Positions 24,908 to 35,771 of a DNA stretch of 64,000 nucleotides are shown here, one piece after another. The stretch lies in assembly GCF_001649575.2 (NCBI RefSeq), contig NC_051434.1, forward strand, positions 12,732,333-12,796,332, written 5' to 3'. Origin of the DNA: Kryptolebias marmoratus (taxonomy: Eukaryota > Chordata > Actinopteri > Cyprinodontiformes > Rivulidae). The notes under the pieces were generated by a model. That model worked only from the letters and a program-made list of their open reading frames with translations. It was not told the DNA's origin and ran no database searches. The position numbers were made by a program, and so were the translations under genes. Within the stretch, counting starts at the first letter, position 1. Each line of letters starts with the position of its first letter.

Positions 24908-25518
24908 AGGACCCGAGCTTGAAGTGAAAGTGGAACCGCCCATGTGGAACAAATAGGGCGAGATGGGAGTTATAAGTTTGAATGTATCTGCCTTTGTGCC
25001 TTGGCACATCATCTTTCCATGTGTGTGTGTGAGAGAGAGTGTGTGTGCACATGGCAGCTGCTGAACAGCCTGGCCAAGAGAGAATTACGGCCCTCCCGTG
25101 GGGGGGATGAGAGAGGCCAACAAGGGACAGGTGACTCCCAGTCTGTCCAAGATCTTCTTACTCCCACCGCCCACACACAGCAGAGGATCCACAGAGAGTC
25201 AGAGGAGCGACTGACTCTGGGCCTGCCTACAGCATCCACCCTAAACGGAGGGGGGGGTCCATGCCACAGGGTACAGTGATAATAAGACTCCGGGCAAACA
25301 GCTGTCACACCTGCAGAGTAAACTGATAGCACGTGTGATATCGGATGCCTTTGTTGAAGTTTTCAACCCCATTGTCAGGATTTACAGGCATCACTTTAGT
25401 GTTTCATGTGAGTTTTCACGCATCAGCAGCTCTGGGATTTAGTGACATTTTTTTTTCCATGAACACACACAGTGACCTCTAACTTTCATGCTTCTGACTT
25501 GATCTTCTTCTTTTTTTT

Positions 25519-25539
25519 CTCTCTCTCTCTCTCTCTCCT
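25519..25539. repeat. (CT)n microsatellite
   Basis: CT run forming a pyrimidine tract before CAG|GATGAAG. Confidence 0.9.
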
Positions 25540-25807
25540 CAGGATGAAGTCCGGAGAGCACGGCGCAACTAAAAGCTCCTTCTCTCCTACTCTTCCTCCT
25601 CTCCTCCCCGCCACCGGCCCCCCAGACACAGGCCTCTTTCTGTTGGGGCATCCCCATGGCAACCAAGCCACTAACTTGAGGAGGCGACATAAAACCTGCT
25701 CTTTTCGGAGGGGTGGGGGGGGAGACACTGGAACACCTGCCGCCTCGAGCGTCGGGGAGGGCTGGACTGGACGCGCAGCCACGTGCAGACACAGTCACAT
25801 AACAATT

Positions 25808-25809
<2 letters not shown>

Positions 25810-25868
<59 letters not shown>
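25810..25868. repeat. (CA)n microsatellite
   Basis: Perfect AC run of about 59 bp. Confidence 0.97.
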
Positions 25869-25869
<1 letters not shown>

Positions 25870-25970
25870 ACCCTCCGTCTCAAACTTCCTCTGCATCCAC
25901 ACGTCCCATATGCCATCCACCATCCTCCTCCTCACTTCACTGTCTGGACCCCCCCAGGTCGATGCTAAAA

Positions 25971-25985
25971 CGCGCGCGCGCGCGC
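25971..25985. repeat. (CG)7 tract
   Basis: Alternating CG run, rare in vertebrate DNA, close to long (CA)n runs. Confidence 0.9.
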
Positions 25986-26583
25986 CCGTCTGAGCTCGCC
26001 CGTTAAGTGTGAGTCGCGCGTGCTATTGACTCGCTACGTAGTGATTACCATTCCGGTCGGATGGCACCAGCAAGCCGCTGTAATTAATAACCCCATAATC
26101 CGGGTTAGGTGTGTGTCGGCGAGGAACACACACGCACGCACGCACACACACACGCACACACCGCACGCGCACACACAGATTCAGGACAGTTTTACAGAAA
26201 CAAGGCGTATCCTTGTGTGTAGCTCTCTCAGAAGAAATTATAGCTGCCATTATCCCTCCCAGTCAGACAATGATAACTATCTGCTTCAAAAAAAAAAAAA
26301 GAAGAAGATTAAAGGTTTATACAAGTTCAGAGTTCTTGGAGAAAAAAAAAAACAAAAAAAACAGATCGCATTATCATCAGCCCCGAACTGAGATTGATGG
26401 GATTTTATCCCGCCGTCAATAAGACATTAGAAGGACTTCTGGCAGATTATTCCCAACACGGAATTCAACTTCTGCTGTTTTTATTTATTTATTTTGAAAC
26501 GATTAACAAAAAACAGATGCTGATATATGAAGTAGGGTGGAAATGCGATTAAGTTTACCACCCCCACCCCCCTCTACCACCCC

Positions 26584-26593
26584 NNNNNNNNNN
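26584..26593. other. Assembly gap (10 N)
   Basis: Ten undefined bases between a C-rich low-complexity stretch and a (CA)n run. The true gap size is unknown. Confidence 1.
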
Positions 26594-26618
26594 CCTGTTC
26601 CTCGCTCGGTCACAAATT

Positions 26619-26621
<3 letters not shown>

Positions 26622-26676
<55 letters not shown>
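26622..26676. repeat. (CA)n microsatellite
   Basis: Perfect CA run of about 55 bp next to the N gap. Confidence 0.97.
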
Positions 26677-26678
<2 letters not shown>

Positions 26679-26924
26679 GAACCAGAGTGACATTCAAATG
26701 AGACCTCCAGCTCACATCTGCTCCCCTTCAGAAGCTAATTTATCTTTCAGTAACATTCAAAGTTGGTTAGTTGTTATTTTTATTTTTTATCACTTGTCTC
26801 CCAAACACACAAAAAAGGTGTTTTTTATTTTTTTACCAACACTCAAACTGAAAGCAAAAGTGAAGTTTATAAGGCAAAATGAATTTTTAACTTCGCAACC
26901 ACAGTCTTTAACTTATAAACTAAA

Positions 26925-27220
26925 GGCCTGGCATTTGTTGCAGGAATGCATATCGCCCGCCACCTTTCATGCCAGAGTCCCAGATGAAGATAATCTTATC
27001 AGCTTATGTTGAGAAACGATGAGGTAGCGATAACGTGAGGTGTCATGCTCAGAGTACGTGTCGCGAACGACACTCAGCTAAAGCCACAGCAAATTTTAGC
27101 TCAGTATCTGTAAGTTTTTCTGGCTGTGGCTGCCATACTGAATCAGGCTGACTTTAAAAGATAATTAGTTGTAAATGTACATCCAGGGTTTACTTTTATC
27201 CTTTCAAAATATTGTACTTT
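26925..27220 (-). repeat. Dispersed repeat family A, reverse copy
   Basis: Contains AGGAATGCATATCGCCCGCC, ACCTTTCATGCCAGAG, GATAATCTTATCAGC, TTTTAGCTCAGTATCTGTAA and CATACTGAATCAGGCTGACT in the reverse-copy order. Confidence 0.75.
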
Positions 27221-27348
27221 GATTAAAGTATAGTTCTCCAGAAAAATACATGAAAATCTCTTCAATTCCACCAAAAAAAATAAATAAATATCTGCTTCTG
27301 CATACTTGCTCTATTTTTGTCTTCTCATGACTTCTTTAAACTTTCATT

Positions 27349-27595
27349 TGCTCTTTGGCTAATTTTAGCTTTTTTTTTTACCATTCTGCGCCTTTTAGCT
27401 TTTAGCAAATGTTTTGCTCCTTTTAGCTCCAGACTACCATTTTGCTCCTTTTATTCTTTAGCGACCGTTCTGCTTCTCTTGCCATTTTAGCTGCGGTATT
27501 GCTCGGTTTAGGTACCGTTTCGCTCCTTTCAGCTTCTGCTCTCCCCGTTCTAACTTTAACGGCTCAGTTTCGGCTGCTTCAGCAAACTTCGGCGC
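27349..27595. repeat. Dispersed tandem-repeat cassette (family B, copy 1)
   Basis: Irregular repeats of about 28 bp built on TTTTGCTCCTTTTAGCTTTT and AGCTACCATT. They are followed by CTTCTGCTCTCCCCGTTC and by TAACTTTAACGGCTCAGTTT. The same arrangement occurs at 55719-55965. Confidence 0.75.
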
Positions 27596-28208
27596 GTCAA
27601 AATGCGCCTTTGTCGAAAATGCAAGTTTTCTAGTTTGGTGGTTCTGCTGTTCTGTCCATCTCCGTCAAAGTGCTGAAATGTAAAGAATGTGATTTTGCGA
27701 AACCATATAAAGAAAGAAAGAATAAGAGAGGACTTTGAGACGCTTTAATTGAGAGCGATCCGACAAAACAAGCAGTAATAACATTCCACCTTTGTCCAGA
27801 GAATCTGCGGGTGTAAATGTAAGAAGACAACAATGGAAAGGCCTTAGACTTTCTGTTAAACTGTCCTTCGCTCCCACGGTATGACTACCCGACTGATTAC
27901 AGGCAAGTCAGATGGGATAACTGTTCCCAGAATAAAGGTTTGTCACAATATATGAGCTACGGAAGCCAGTAAAACAGCAGCGGCTCCTTTCAAGGGTCAA
28001 TTAAAGCCCTTACCTCGGTCAGATGAAACAACTCTGACTTCTTATCAACAGCTGTTGTAAAGCAATCCAGGGTGATACAGGTTTGGATTACTTTTCCTTC
28101 TGCAGATATTGAATCCAAAATACCAGGTTGCCAAAATACTAAGTTGCCATGCAGCTGCTCCCATGGCCAACGTACATCTAAGATGATTTGCATGAGAGGG
28201 TTCAAGTG

Positions 28209-28498
28209 ATTCAGGACTTCTGAAGTGGGATTCCGTGGAAAGCTCATGAACAATGACTATCTTACCTGCTCCCTGTATGGCTGCAGTTTGGAGAACTCGA
28301 GTTGAATTGTTTTTACCAGAATGATGAGCTAATGGCTAGTTCGAGGGAGGCCAGGACCAAAGTGGATTGCTGCTGTCTGAAACCATATTTATTCTCAAAA
28401 TTTACACGAATGCCGTTTTATACAGTCTTACATTTATCTACAACAAGTAAGATGTTAATTGTTCTTAATTTTCCACAGAACTTCGAAAGATCTGAACC
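28209..28498. mobile_element. MITE-like element (copy 2)
   Basis: The left end contains GAAGTGGGATTCCGTGGAAA and CTATCTTACCTG. The right end in reverse reads GGTTCAGATCTTTCGAAG, TTCTGTGGAAAA and CATCTTACTTGTTGTAGA. It matches the ends of the element at 9525-10016 but is about 200 bp shorter internally, as expected for a deletion derivative. Confidence 0.6.
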
Positions 28499-28579
28499 TT
28501 TGCTTTAAGGCTTGTATTTGTTTGTGCTAAAACACTAAAATCTAGATGGTAATTGCACAATAACCCTAATAAATGTAAA

Positions 28580-28830
28580 TAATTAAAGGCCTAAAACTCC
28601 TTGAAGGAATATATATTGCGTGACACCTTTCGTGCAGAAGTTTTAGACTAAGATCATGTTATATTGAGAAATGAGGACTTTGTAGCCGTTTTAATCAAAC
28701 CTTGAAGATAATGTTATGTACGATCTGGAGTTCAGAGTTTGTGCTGTGAATAACTCTCAGGTACTACCACATCAAATCTGGGCTTAATATCTGTTAAATT
28801 AACTAAGTTAGAGACATTTTTGTGTGGAGT
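28580..28830 (-). repeat. Dispersed repeat family A, reverse copy
   Basis: Begins with AAAGGCCTAAAACTCCTTGA, continues with GCGTGACACCTTTCGTGCAG and CTCTCAGGTACTACCACATC, and ends after GTTAGAGACATTTTTGTG. Confidence 0.7.
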
Positions 28831-29149
28831 CAGTGTACTGACAGTTTCACTGATGGCTTTAATGGCATTTGCATTACTGGTAAAGTTGCTGGGTTTAATT
28901 ACATCACTTCCTCTAAACGACTACACTCCAAACATTATCCGTACCTCCTTAACTATAATAGGGGCTGGCTTGAAATAATCCTTCCGATCCACTCATTCAC
29001 CACACATCCATCCCTTAAAAAAAAAAAAAAAAAAAACCCAGGACAAAAACAAATCTGTCAAATGTTATTTACTTCCTCGCGGCTTGTTTTCCGGTGGCCG
29101 TGGTTAATTTTCTGTGGTATGTGAGGAGCAGCTGTCACTTCAGCACATG

Positions 29150-29680
29150 AATGGAGTCCGTTTAGTGGGCCCGGAGGCATCGGAGTGGATCAACGGCAGA
29201 GGAGGGACAGCTGGGCCCGAGGGGGACAATAGCACTCTCAGTTAATCATTAATGCTCTTAATGATCAGCAGCCAGGCACCAGAGGTTCACTCAGCAGTTC
29301 CTCCAGAGTGCTCCGCCTGCAGCAGGAAGATGCAGGAAGCCTCAGTTTGCTGCCTGACCCCAAGCTGACAGTTGTTGACTGGGGGGCTTTTAACGGGTCC
29401 GCTGTCTGTTTGATGACATCTCACCCATCAAGCTTGAGAAAAATGACACTAGCTGGCTTTATTATGATGTTGCAGTAACCTTCCTTCCTTCAGACTGTGT
29501 TAAGAGCTCTCCTATTTGGCCAAAAGCTTAATAACACCCACCTGGGCAGAGCTGAAAATACAGTAATTGTATTGTTTGTAGAGAATGGCTTGTCATATGT
29601 AAATGATGTACGAATTCCCCGATGACAAGGCTACTGGAAAACCCCGAAGCACAGGATGAATTATTAATCTCATTCAAACC
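29150..29680. promoter_or_regulatory. Candidate conserved noncoding element
   Basis: About 500 bp of complex sequence with a homeodomain-type core, GTTAATCATTAATGCTCTTA then ATGATC, an imperfect inverted repeat of TAATCATTA-like halves. A second core, GTCATATGTAAATGATG, lies near 29592. It lacks simple repeats and good coding potential, unlike its neighbours. Inferred from texture. Confidence 0.3.
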
Positions 29681-31660
29681 TTTTACATTTCAATTTCTGC
29701 ACAGTTTGAAAAAAGGAATAGTGAGGAGAATAAAAATGCGAATTAAAAAAAATAACCCCACTGGATTTGATTTCAGGGGTTCTATCAGTGATGACACCAA
29801 TTAAAGCACATTTTCTTGCTACATTTATAATTAACAGACATATCTGTGAATCATGAGCATGTTAGCCCTAATTATAGTCTTGTGAGTGGAATTTGTTTAG
29901 GTCGCAGAGAGCTATGAAAACTATTCATTTAAATTCATGAAATAACAAAAATAAACTACATGGATTTGAGTCACTTTTGTGTTTGTTTCCATTAAGAGCA
30001 ATTAGTTTGAGGTTGGCAGAAATTTTAGGAAATTTTAGGCTCCCACACTCAGTTGCTTATTGTTGTCATGTTTTTGTTTTAATTTAAGTTTTGTACAAAT
30101 CTTATGTCTTTAATAAATACCACAGTTTAGTATTTTTTTTAAATATACCATTTCAATATACAGATTTAGTGTTCCACCTGTTTTCCCTATTTTGTAGTTT
30201 GTGTTTTATTTTGGTAGATCCTGTTCCATTGCTCACCTTTGTGCTGTCACACCTGGTTTCCTTTTTGCTATTTGTCACTCAGCTGTTACTCATTCATCAA
30301 TAATTTCCTCAGGACCTTTTCTACCTGGTTTCCATTTGCAGTCTGGGCTCTTGTCCCTGGTGTTTATGTCTAACTTGGATTTGCACATCCTTGGAGTTTT
30401 TTTTTTTGTTTTGTTGTAGTTTCATTCTGAATGTTGCGGCCTGAGCCACCAAGGCTGACCCTGGACATGGCGGTATGCGTCATTACTGCGGAGTCATCGT
30501 TGTTTAAAAAAGGAAAGAGCTGGAGTCAAGGTTGGCCTGGTAGGGGCATTTAAGAAAAAAAAAATTCCTCCACCTAAACAAAGATCGACAAATTTTGCAA
30601 TCCTATATCTACCAAATAGCCAATAATGTGCAGAGGTCTTACAGTGGAGCTTTTTTTTATCTGATTGTCTTGAACAGTTGTTTTTAATAGTTTGCTATAG
30701 TATACAATAGTTTTCCATATAAATTGTTTTACTCATTAGATACCCTGGACATTTAAGGAGGAAGGGGATTTCTGTTTAGCTGATCCGTGACTCAGTCGAG
30801 CGTAAAAAAAGTCCCCTGTAGCTCAAGGGATGAGACGTTTTTCAGTTAGCTGTCCAGGGTTTTAACCCATGTATGCGCGAGTTTCCTTCATCGCCTTGCG
30901 TTGACGACAACATAACATGTGAGTATGTTTATCCTTAAAAAAAAAAAAAGAAGAAAGTGTTAGCAGCTGGCAGCTGCTGTTAACACCAAGAGCTTCATCA
31001 AATGAGTCTTTCTCGCTCACACTGATTGGTTTGGAGTTACACAACACATCCACTTTTCGTTAAATGTGTTGGTAGTAGTTTGTAATTAGACAGAGCTGTG
31101 GTGGTACTGAGCAGTAACTGAGAAGGTTGCGTTGAGTAATATTTGAACCATCAGTCAGTGGAAAGTTGACAGTGGGTCAGGTTCATGCGGTGACTTTAAA
31201 CCCAAACGGTTTTGTAATTGAGAGGTTTCATTTTCCCACCACTACAAACAAAATGACGAGGTTCCTCTACTTAGTTAGTTCTTGCCTCAAGCTTTGTCGT
31301 AGTTCCTCAGCATTGATGGTTTCTTTGACGGACTTGCCGAAGACAAAAATCAAAGCATGTATATTGGCTATATATTTTTTTTTATGGCAAACCTTTGATA
31401 ATGCTCCGAGCACCAAAATTGGACAAGACTGTGAGACTTCAAATGAACGCAGGACCTTCTGAATGTAAGGTATAGAAAAAAAGGACAATTGTTCATTTTG
31501 ACCTTGCAGCAACTGATTACTGGGCTGTGTCTGTTTAAAAGTTGGTTTTGGGAAGAAAAATAATCACCCATGACATGCTACCTTTTTGTTCTAAATGTGC
31601 TGAGATTGCTGAGGTTTGTGGAGAACAAGTTCAAGGTTTGTAGGAGTTCCATCCATCCAT

Positions 31661-31662
<2 letters not shown>

Positions 31663-31700
<38 letters not shown>
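31663..31700. repeat. (AT)n microsatellite
   Basis: Perfect AT run preceded by CCATCCATCCAT. Confidence 0.95.
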
Positions 31701-31706
<6 letters not shown>

Positions 31707-32689
31707 TCTAGGTCTTCCTTGGGGTCTTCCATTGGGACGTGCCAAGAAAACGTCCAGGAGGCATCCTGATCAGACACCCTAACGACGTCACGTGACTCCT
31801 GTTTTGATGAGGAGACGCATCCTCTCTACTCCAAACTCCCCCAGAAGACAGAACTCCTCAGCCTTCCACCATATTGGATTTTTAATTTTGTCATGTGGAG
31901 TTATGTGAGCATTAGCAATCAATCAGACAATGCTTTAATTACCTGTATTCAAGTATTTGATGTCAGATGAAGGCATTCCTAATTAAAACCAGTTGTTATT
32001 TACAGGACCAGATCAAGCCAGAGGGTTTGATGTTTTATGAATGATAACCTGCTTTTTTAAAAAGCCTAAACCTCTTTTGTGTCTTCGTCAGATCAGAGTG
32101 TGGGTTACCTAAACCTTGACAAAGAATATTTTATTATGCCTCATTTATTAATCGGACATTTAGAAAACCAACAATAACACTGTTATGAGTGCAGTAAACC
32201 AACTTAATCTCATTGAGATTTTAAGTTTGCAGTGTTAACACCTTTATTTTACATAAAATGTGTTTTTTTTAAGTACGTCAGAAGCAGGAACAGGTGTACC
32301 TAAACTGTAGTTTTTGCCTATTTTTTATTATTTATTTTTGTGTTTCAGATTGATGAAAGTGAACCTTTCAGCGTCATATAGAAATTTGAACAATGTTTTT
32401 TATCCTTTTGGTTTAAAACTCATCCATTAAAAAAAAAAACAAAAGAAAACAACAACAAAAAAAAACTGCAGTCATTAAAACAAAGGCCACCAGAGATGGT
32501 TTTACTTCACACTTGTTGCTCATCTTGGGTTATCAGTAACAAATACTCTAATCTAATCTACTGCAACCATTTAGGATAACAAGGAAGTGTGAGGTTCAAT
32601 CCAGCCGTTCATTTATCCTCATTGCCAATTTTCTTTGCTTTGATTTTTATTATATGCAGCCGCGAAAGGTGGGCAATCATGTAACTGCC

Positions 32690-32960
32690 TGTAACTATCC
32701 CTGTATGTGTTTGTCTAACTGCCACTGCACAGGTTTTAATGAAACTCTCAGAATGTAATCATGATTAACACTTGGAGTCAAAAAATCATCCCTGGCAGAC
32801 ACAAAAATAGATGGAAGTCAGTCAGTTTTACAGATGATGAGCTGAAATTCAGTGTGGTAGTAGCTGCAAGTCTTCCCCATCACATATTCTGAGTGCTAAC
32901 AGATTGCATGAGATCTTTGCTTAAAATTTTGGCATGCAAGGCAGCAGGTAAGTAACACCT
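32690..32960 (+). repeat. Dispersed repeat family A, forward copy
   Basis: Contains TTTTAATGAAACTCTCAGAA, ACACTTGGAGTCAAAAAATC and GTGTGGTAGTAGCTGCAAGT, then GAGTGCTAACAGATTGCATG, in family order. Confidence 0.75.
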
Positions 32961-33477
32961 CGGAAAATCCTAAACTTTCCAAGTATTGTGAGAGCCATTA
33001 AAAACCAGTAGTATAAGTTTAAATTCATATCTGGCATAAACGAGTAAATTGGACGCTTCCAGCCATTCACTGTTGAGAAGAGCAGCACAGTCTGACGATC
33101 GTGACTCTACAATATCTCTCTATGAAGAGATACCAGCATATCTGAAAGCAATCTGACATATATTCCAGTTAGTTTATGCGTGGTAAGAAATTGTCATTTG
33201 CGCTGTTCTGAGTCAGAGGAGGAACATGTTGAGTTGCTGCTGGCTGACACAGATCACCACTTTCTCCTCTCGGCTTTCTTAAAGTCCAGACTGCTGTTTT
33301 TGTTTTTTGTTTGTTTTTTTTTCTTCACTTTATGTGAAGTGAAAAGCACAGACCTGAGCAAAGGACTGACTGACTTGCAGCCTGTGACCATGGTGCATTA
33401 AAAAGCCAACAGTTTGCTGCAGTCGAGAACATAGAGACGACTGTGTCCATTCAACTCTGTATGCATGCACGTGCAAA

Positions 33478-33481
<4 letters not shown>

Positions 33482-33556
<75 letters not shown>
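33482..33556. repeat. (AC)37 microsatellite
   Basis: Longest CA run of the window, followed by imperfect CCACACCCACACAC. Confidence 0.97.
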
Positions 33557-33558
<2 letters not shown>

Positions 33559-33869
33559 ACACCCACACACTACTTTGGTTTATGGCATGTGCGACATAAA
33601 CACGTATTTCTAATAGAGGCGCATGTGTTGAAGGAAGTCCCGCTGGGGATTAATCAAAGACTTGTGGCTGAAATGGAATAACTGCGCACTTTCATTTCTC
33701 TGGTTTAGTAAATACACACTTTGCACTGCACAGACGTTTTACTTAGTCATGTCTGGAGCGAACACTTTTCTTTTCTTTGCCTCCCAGCATGATGCATCGC
33801 ACAGTTTGTTTGAAAAAGTCTCTGTTATGACGAAATGGCATCGATGTTTTTGCCCGTGTCAGCGTGCTC

Positions 33870-34791
33870 GTCTGCGCTTGTTCGTCTGCTGTGTTAGCCA
33901 AATATCTCATAACCGATAAACAGACCTGATGAAACTCTCAAAAACCTTTGCAAACACAAAAACGACTATAAGCCAGTCAGATGTTCAGATATTAAGCTAT
34001 TGTTTGGTTCGGTAGTAGCTGTTAGTCATCCCCAACTTATTCTATGAGAACTATCTGATTGCACAAGATCAGTTCTTAAAACCTTGCATTTAACTATTGG
34101 AGTCAACTCTGTCTGTCTGTTAGCAAAATATCTCATGAACCACTAGATAGATTTTAATGAGAGTTTTAGAAAGTAATCACTGATTGTACATCTATAAATT
34201 AATAACTTTTGGAGTCAAGCCAATTCAAGATGGCTGGCGCAGCCAACAGATCTTGGTAAACACCAGAATGGGTATAACTCTTAACTTCACAGTTATTTAG
34301 CTCCATTTTGGTGTGGTAGTAGGTGAAACTAATTCACAATGCACACTCCAAGCACTACACATTGTACCACATATCTGCTTAAAACTTTGTCTTCCACTCT
34401 GTTTGTCTGTTAGCAAAATATTGCATGAACTACTGGACAGATTTTAATGAAACTCTCAGAGCGTAATCAGTAAATGTGCATTTACAAATGAATAACTTTG
34501 GGAGTCAATCCAGGTCAAGATCAATGCCACAGCTGATCAAAATTAGTTAACATTAAAATGGCTGAAACTCAGTCAAATTTACAAATACTGAACTAAGGTT
34601 TGATGTGGTAGTAGCTAAGAATCACCCTCAACACATCCTCTGACCATGACATCTTGCAACGCTGCATGAGGCTGCTCATATATTATTCACAAGGTTTGAC
34701 CAAAACGGCTGCGACTCTGACCTTTCTCATTCTAATCTTATTTTAACACGGACATAAAAGGCATTCCTTCAAAGACTGCTAGGCCTTTAAT
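33870..34791 (+). repeat. Three head-to-tail copies of dispersed repeat family A
   Basis: Units start near 33870, 34105 and 34400. Each opens with GTTAGC(A/C)AAATAT and carries GGTAGTAG(C/G)TG. The last unit runs to TGCTAGGCCTTTAA at 34791 and is the most complete copy in the window (about 390 bp). The first two lack the 3' end. Confidence 0.8.
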
Positions 34792-35303
34792 TTCCAATCT
34801 GTCTGGGGCTCTGGGCTGAAAGCAGGAAACACTGCTTTACATGTGTGTAAATGTGGGTGTAAACTAGGCAAACATAGCTGTTAAGGGAAAGGTTATATGG
34901 CTGCTACACCTGCCATTGACAAAAACCGTCAAGCGCAACGCAACAAGTGAGAATTTAATTTGGTAAACTATAAAGAGAAAGCTTGCCCTCATTCGTTTTT
35001 CTCTGCATGGCTTTTGCTTTTAATGAACCAATAAGTCAAGCAATGTGAGGGGGGTGCAAATTAACGCACGCTGAGCACGTAATTGTGCCACTCTCGTTCT
35101 TATAGATTTACACTGAGCTGTGTGTGCGTGCATTTTGAGCACAAAACGTTCACTCTTTGACTGGAACCAGAAGATGATCTGGGTTGCGGGCAGCAGGATT
35201 TGACATCAGCTTATTTCCTGTCGTTGACTGCTGGTCGTATGTTGAGTGTGTGGGCGCAAGATAACCTAATGAGTTTAAAGGGGGGTGAGGTGCTTGCCAC
35301 GAG

Positions 35304-35325
35304 ACACACACACACACACACACAC
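35304..35325. repeat. (CA)11 microsatellite
   Basis: Short CA run. Confidence 0.9.
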
Positions 35326-35710
35326 TCGGTGACACACAGTAACACACACAAGCACATTAAAAGACTCTTTGCACCGCATTGCATTCGGCTCTTCAAGAAG
35401 ACATGCGTGCACCCGCTGTCTTCACTTCCCACAGTGGAGAATGCTGAGGTGTTCTTCAGATTTTGCGCTGAGTCCATCATATATGCACTCTCGGATGGGA
35501 AGTCAGTTCATACAGGCAACAATAAGTCACATTCAGAGGGAAAAAAGGGTTCAATAGTGCAGCAACTGTTAAAAAAAACCCCAACAAAACAAATGTTGCT
35601 CCCATTAGAACAAAAGGAAAAACCTGTGCCTGCGTACACCCACCTACACCCACCTACACACACTGTAAAAGTCTAATACTCCCTAACATTCCTCATTTCC
35701 CAGTCATGTA

Positions 35711-35712
<2 letters not shown>

Positions 35713-35768
<56 letters not shown>
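35713..35768. repeat. (AT)28 microsatellite
   Basis: Perfect AT run of 56 bp. Confidence 0.97.

Positions 35769-35771
<3 letters not shown>

Noticed and set aside
25439..25993. Open frames with His-Thr or Cys-Val repeats
   Set aside because: Most of their length is (CA)n read in different frames; the same holds at 9.1, 10.5, 26.1, 26.6 and 33.5 kb.
30190..30420. Sequence resembling the 3' region of a fish retroelement (CACACCTGG, CTCAGCTGTTACTCATTC)
   Set aside because: Only a loose resemblance; no second copy in the window and no coding remnant.
30809..30870. tRNA-like head (TAGCTCAAGGGATGAGAC and GGGTTTTAACCC)
   Set aside because: A and B box resemblance is weak and no cloverleaf or SINE body could be traced; at best a SINE relic.
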